A stretch of 64,000 nucleotides of DNA from Solea solea (lineage: Eukaryota; Chordata; Actinopteri; Pleuronectiformes; Soleidae): positions 9,897,738 to 9,961,737 of the forward strand of contig NC_081137.1 of the NCBI RefSeq assembly GCF_958295425.1, read 5' to 3'. A program made the translations under genes and the position numbers. The notes under the pieces are model-generated. The model did no database searches. It was not told the origin of the DNA and was given only the letters and a program-made list of their open reading frames with translations. Positions 63,697-64,000 of the stretch are shown here, in pieces; positions within the stretch are counted from its first letter, which is position 1, and the number at the start of each line of letters is the position of its first letter.

Positions 63697-64000
63697 TTAG
63701 TGACCTTTCCAATTGCTGTTTGTCCTGCTTTGCCCATAAAAGGCATTATCATGTTAATGGGAAATGATATGGCTGGTGGTAAAGTGACCCCTGCTTTGGA
63801 GGTGCTGGATATCCCTGACCTAGTTGAGCAGCCAACTTCATCCTCTGGTCTGTATCCCGCTTGTGTAATCACTCGTGCACAATCGCAAAAATATCCTGAA
63901 ATTTCTCTGAATGACACTGTGATGATGTTCGCTTTTTCAGATGACACCCAGATGACTCAACAGGTGGATGTTGACGCACCTCATGCTCTGCAGGCGGAAG
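63697..64000 (+). pseudogene. Ty3/Gypsy fragment upstream of RT, inverted
   Basis: The plus strand reads 'CPALPIKGIIMLMGNDMAGG', then 'KVTPALEVLD' and 'PACVITRAQ'. These are blocks that in teleost Gypsy elements lie between protease and RT. The orientation is opposite to the RT at 61836-63696, so an inversion or two head-to-head fragments meet at about 63697. It runs off the window end. Confidence 0.65.

Overview
The window is nuclear DNA of a ray-finned (teleost) fish. It holds multi-exon vertebrate genes with GT-AG introns, CA/GT/CT microsatellites, and the usual teleost repeat mix: tRNA-headed SINEs, Tc1, hAT and Harbinger fragments, Ty3/Gypsy elements and LINEs. No prokaryotic or organellar genes are present.

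Layout. (1) 1-12.1 kb lies in the first intron of a delta-type connexin gene (gjd1/gjd2, Cx36 family) on the minus strand. Only its 71-nt first coding exon (12024-12094) is inside the window; the main exon lies beyond position 1. (2) 12.1-21.1 kb separates the connexin from rab6a, which point away from each other. It holds the connexin 5' flank, a MITE and a decayed Ty3/Gypsy gag-protease fragment. (3) 21.4-33.9 kb is a complete rab6a gene (208 aa, Golgi Rab GTPase). Exon 6 exists in two intact 94-nt versions 1.7 kb apart, which look mutually exclusive. (4) 37.7-51.0 kb holds two complete tandem copies of dnajb13 (radial-spoke J-protein of motile cilia and sperm tails). Each has eight exons of identical length in both copies and encodes 312 aa. 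Their identity varies strongly between exons, which suggests gene conversion. An RFX X-box-like site precedes only the first copy. (5) 53.4-64 kb is a nested transposon graveyard: a solo LTR, a hAT transposase split by an L2-like LINE, a Gypsy element with a tRNA-Pro primer site split by a nearly full-length APE/RT LINE, a hAT-Charlie relic, a Harbinger fragment and a rearranged Gypsy pol.

The genes do not form one pathway. Rab6 acts in Golgi traffic, DNAJB13 in the axoneme and the connexin in electrical synapses. The rab6a/dnajb13 neighbourhood recalls human 11q13, where RAB6A and DNAJB13 also lie close together.

All exon boundaries were read by eye from splice signals, reading-frame continuity and remembered family sequence. 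No alignment or transcript evidence was available.
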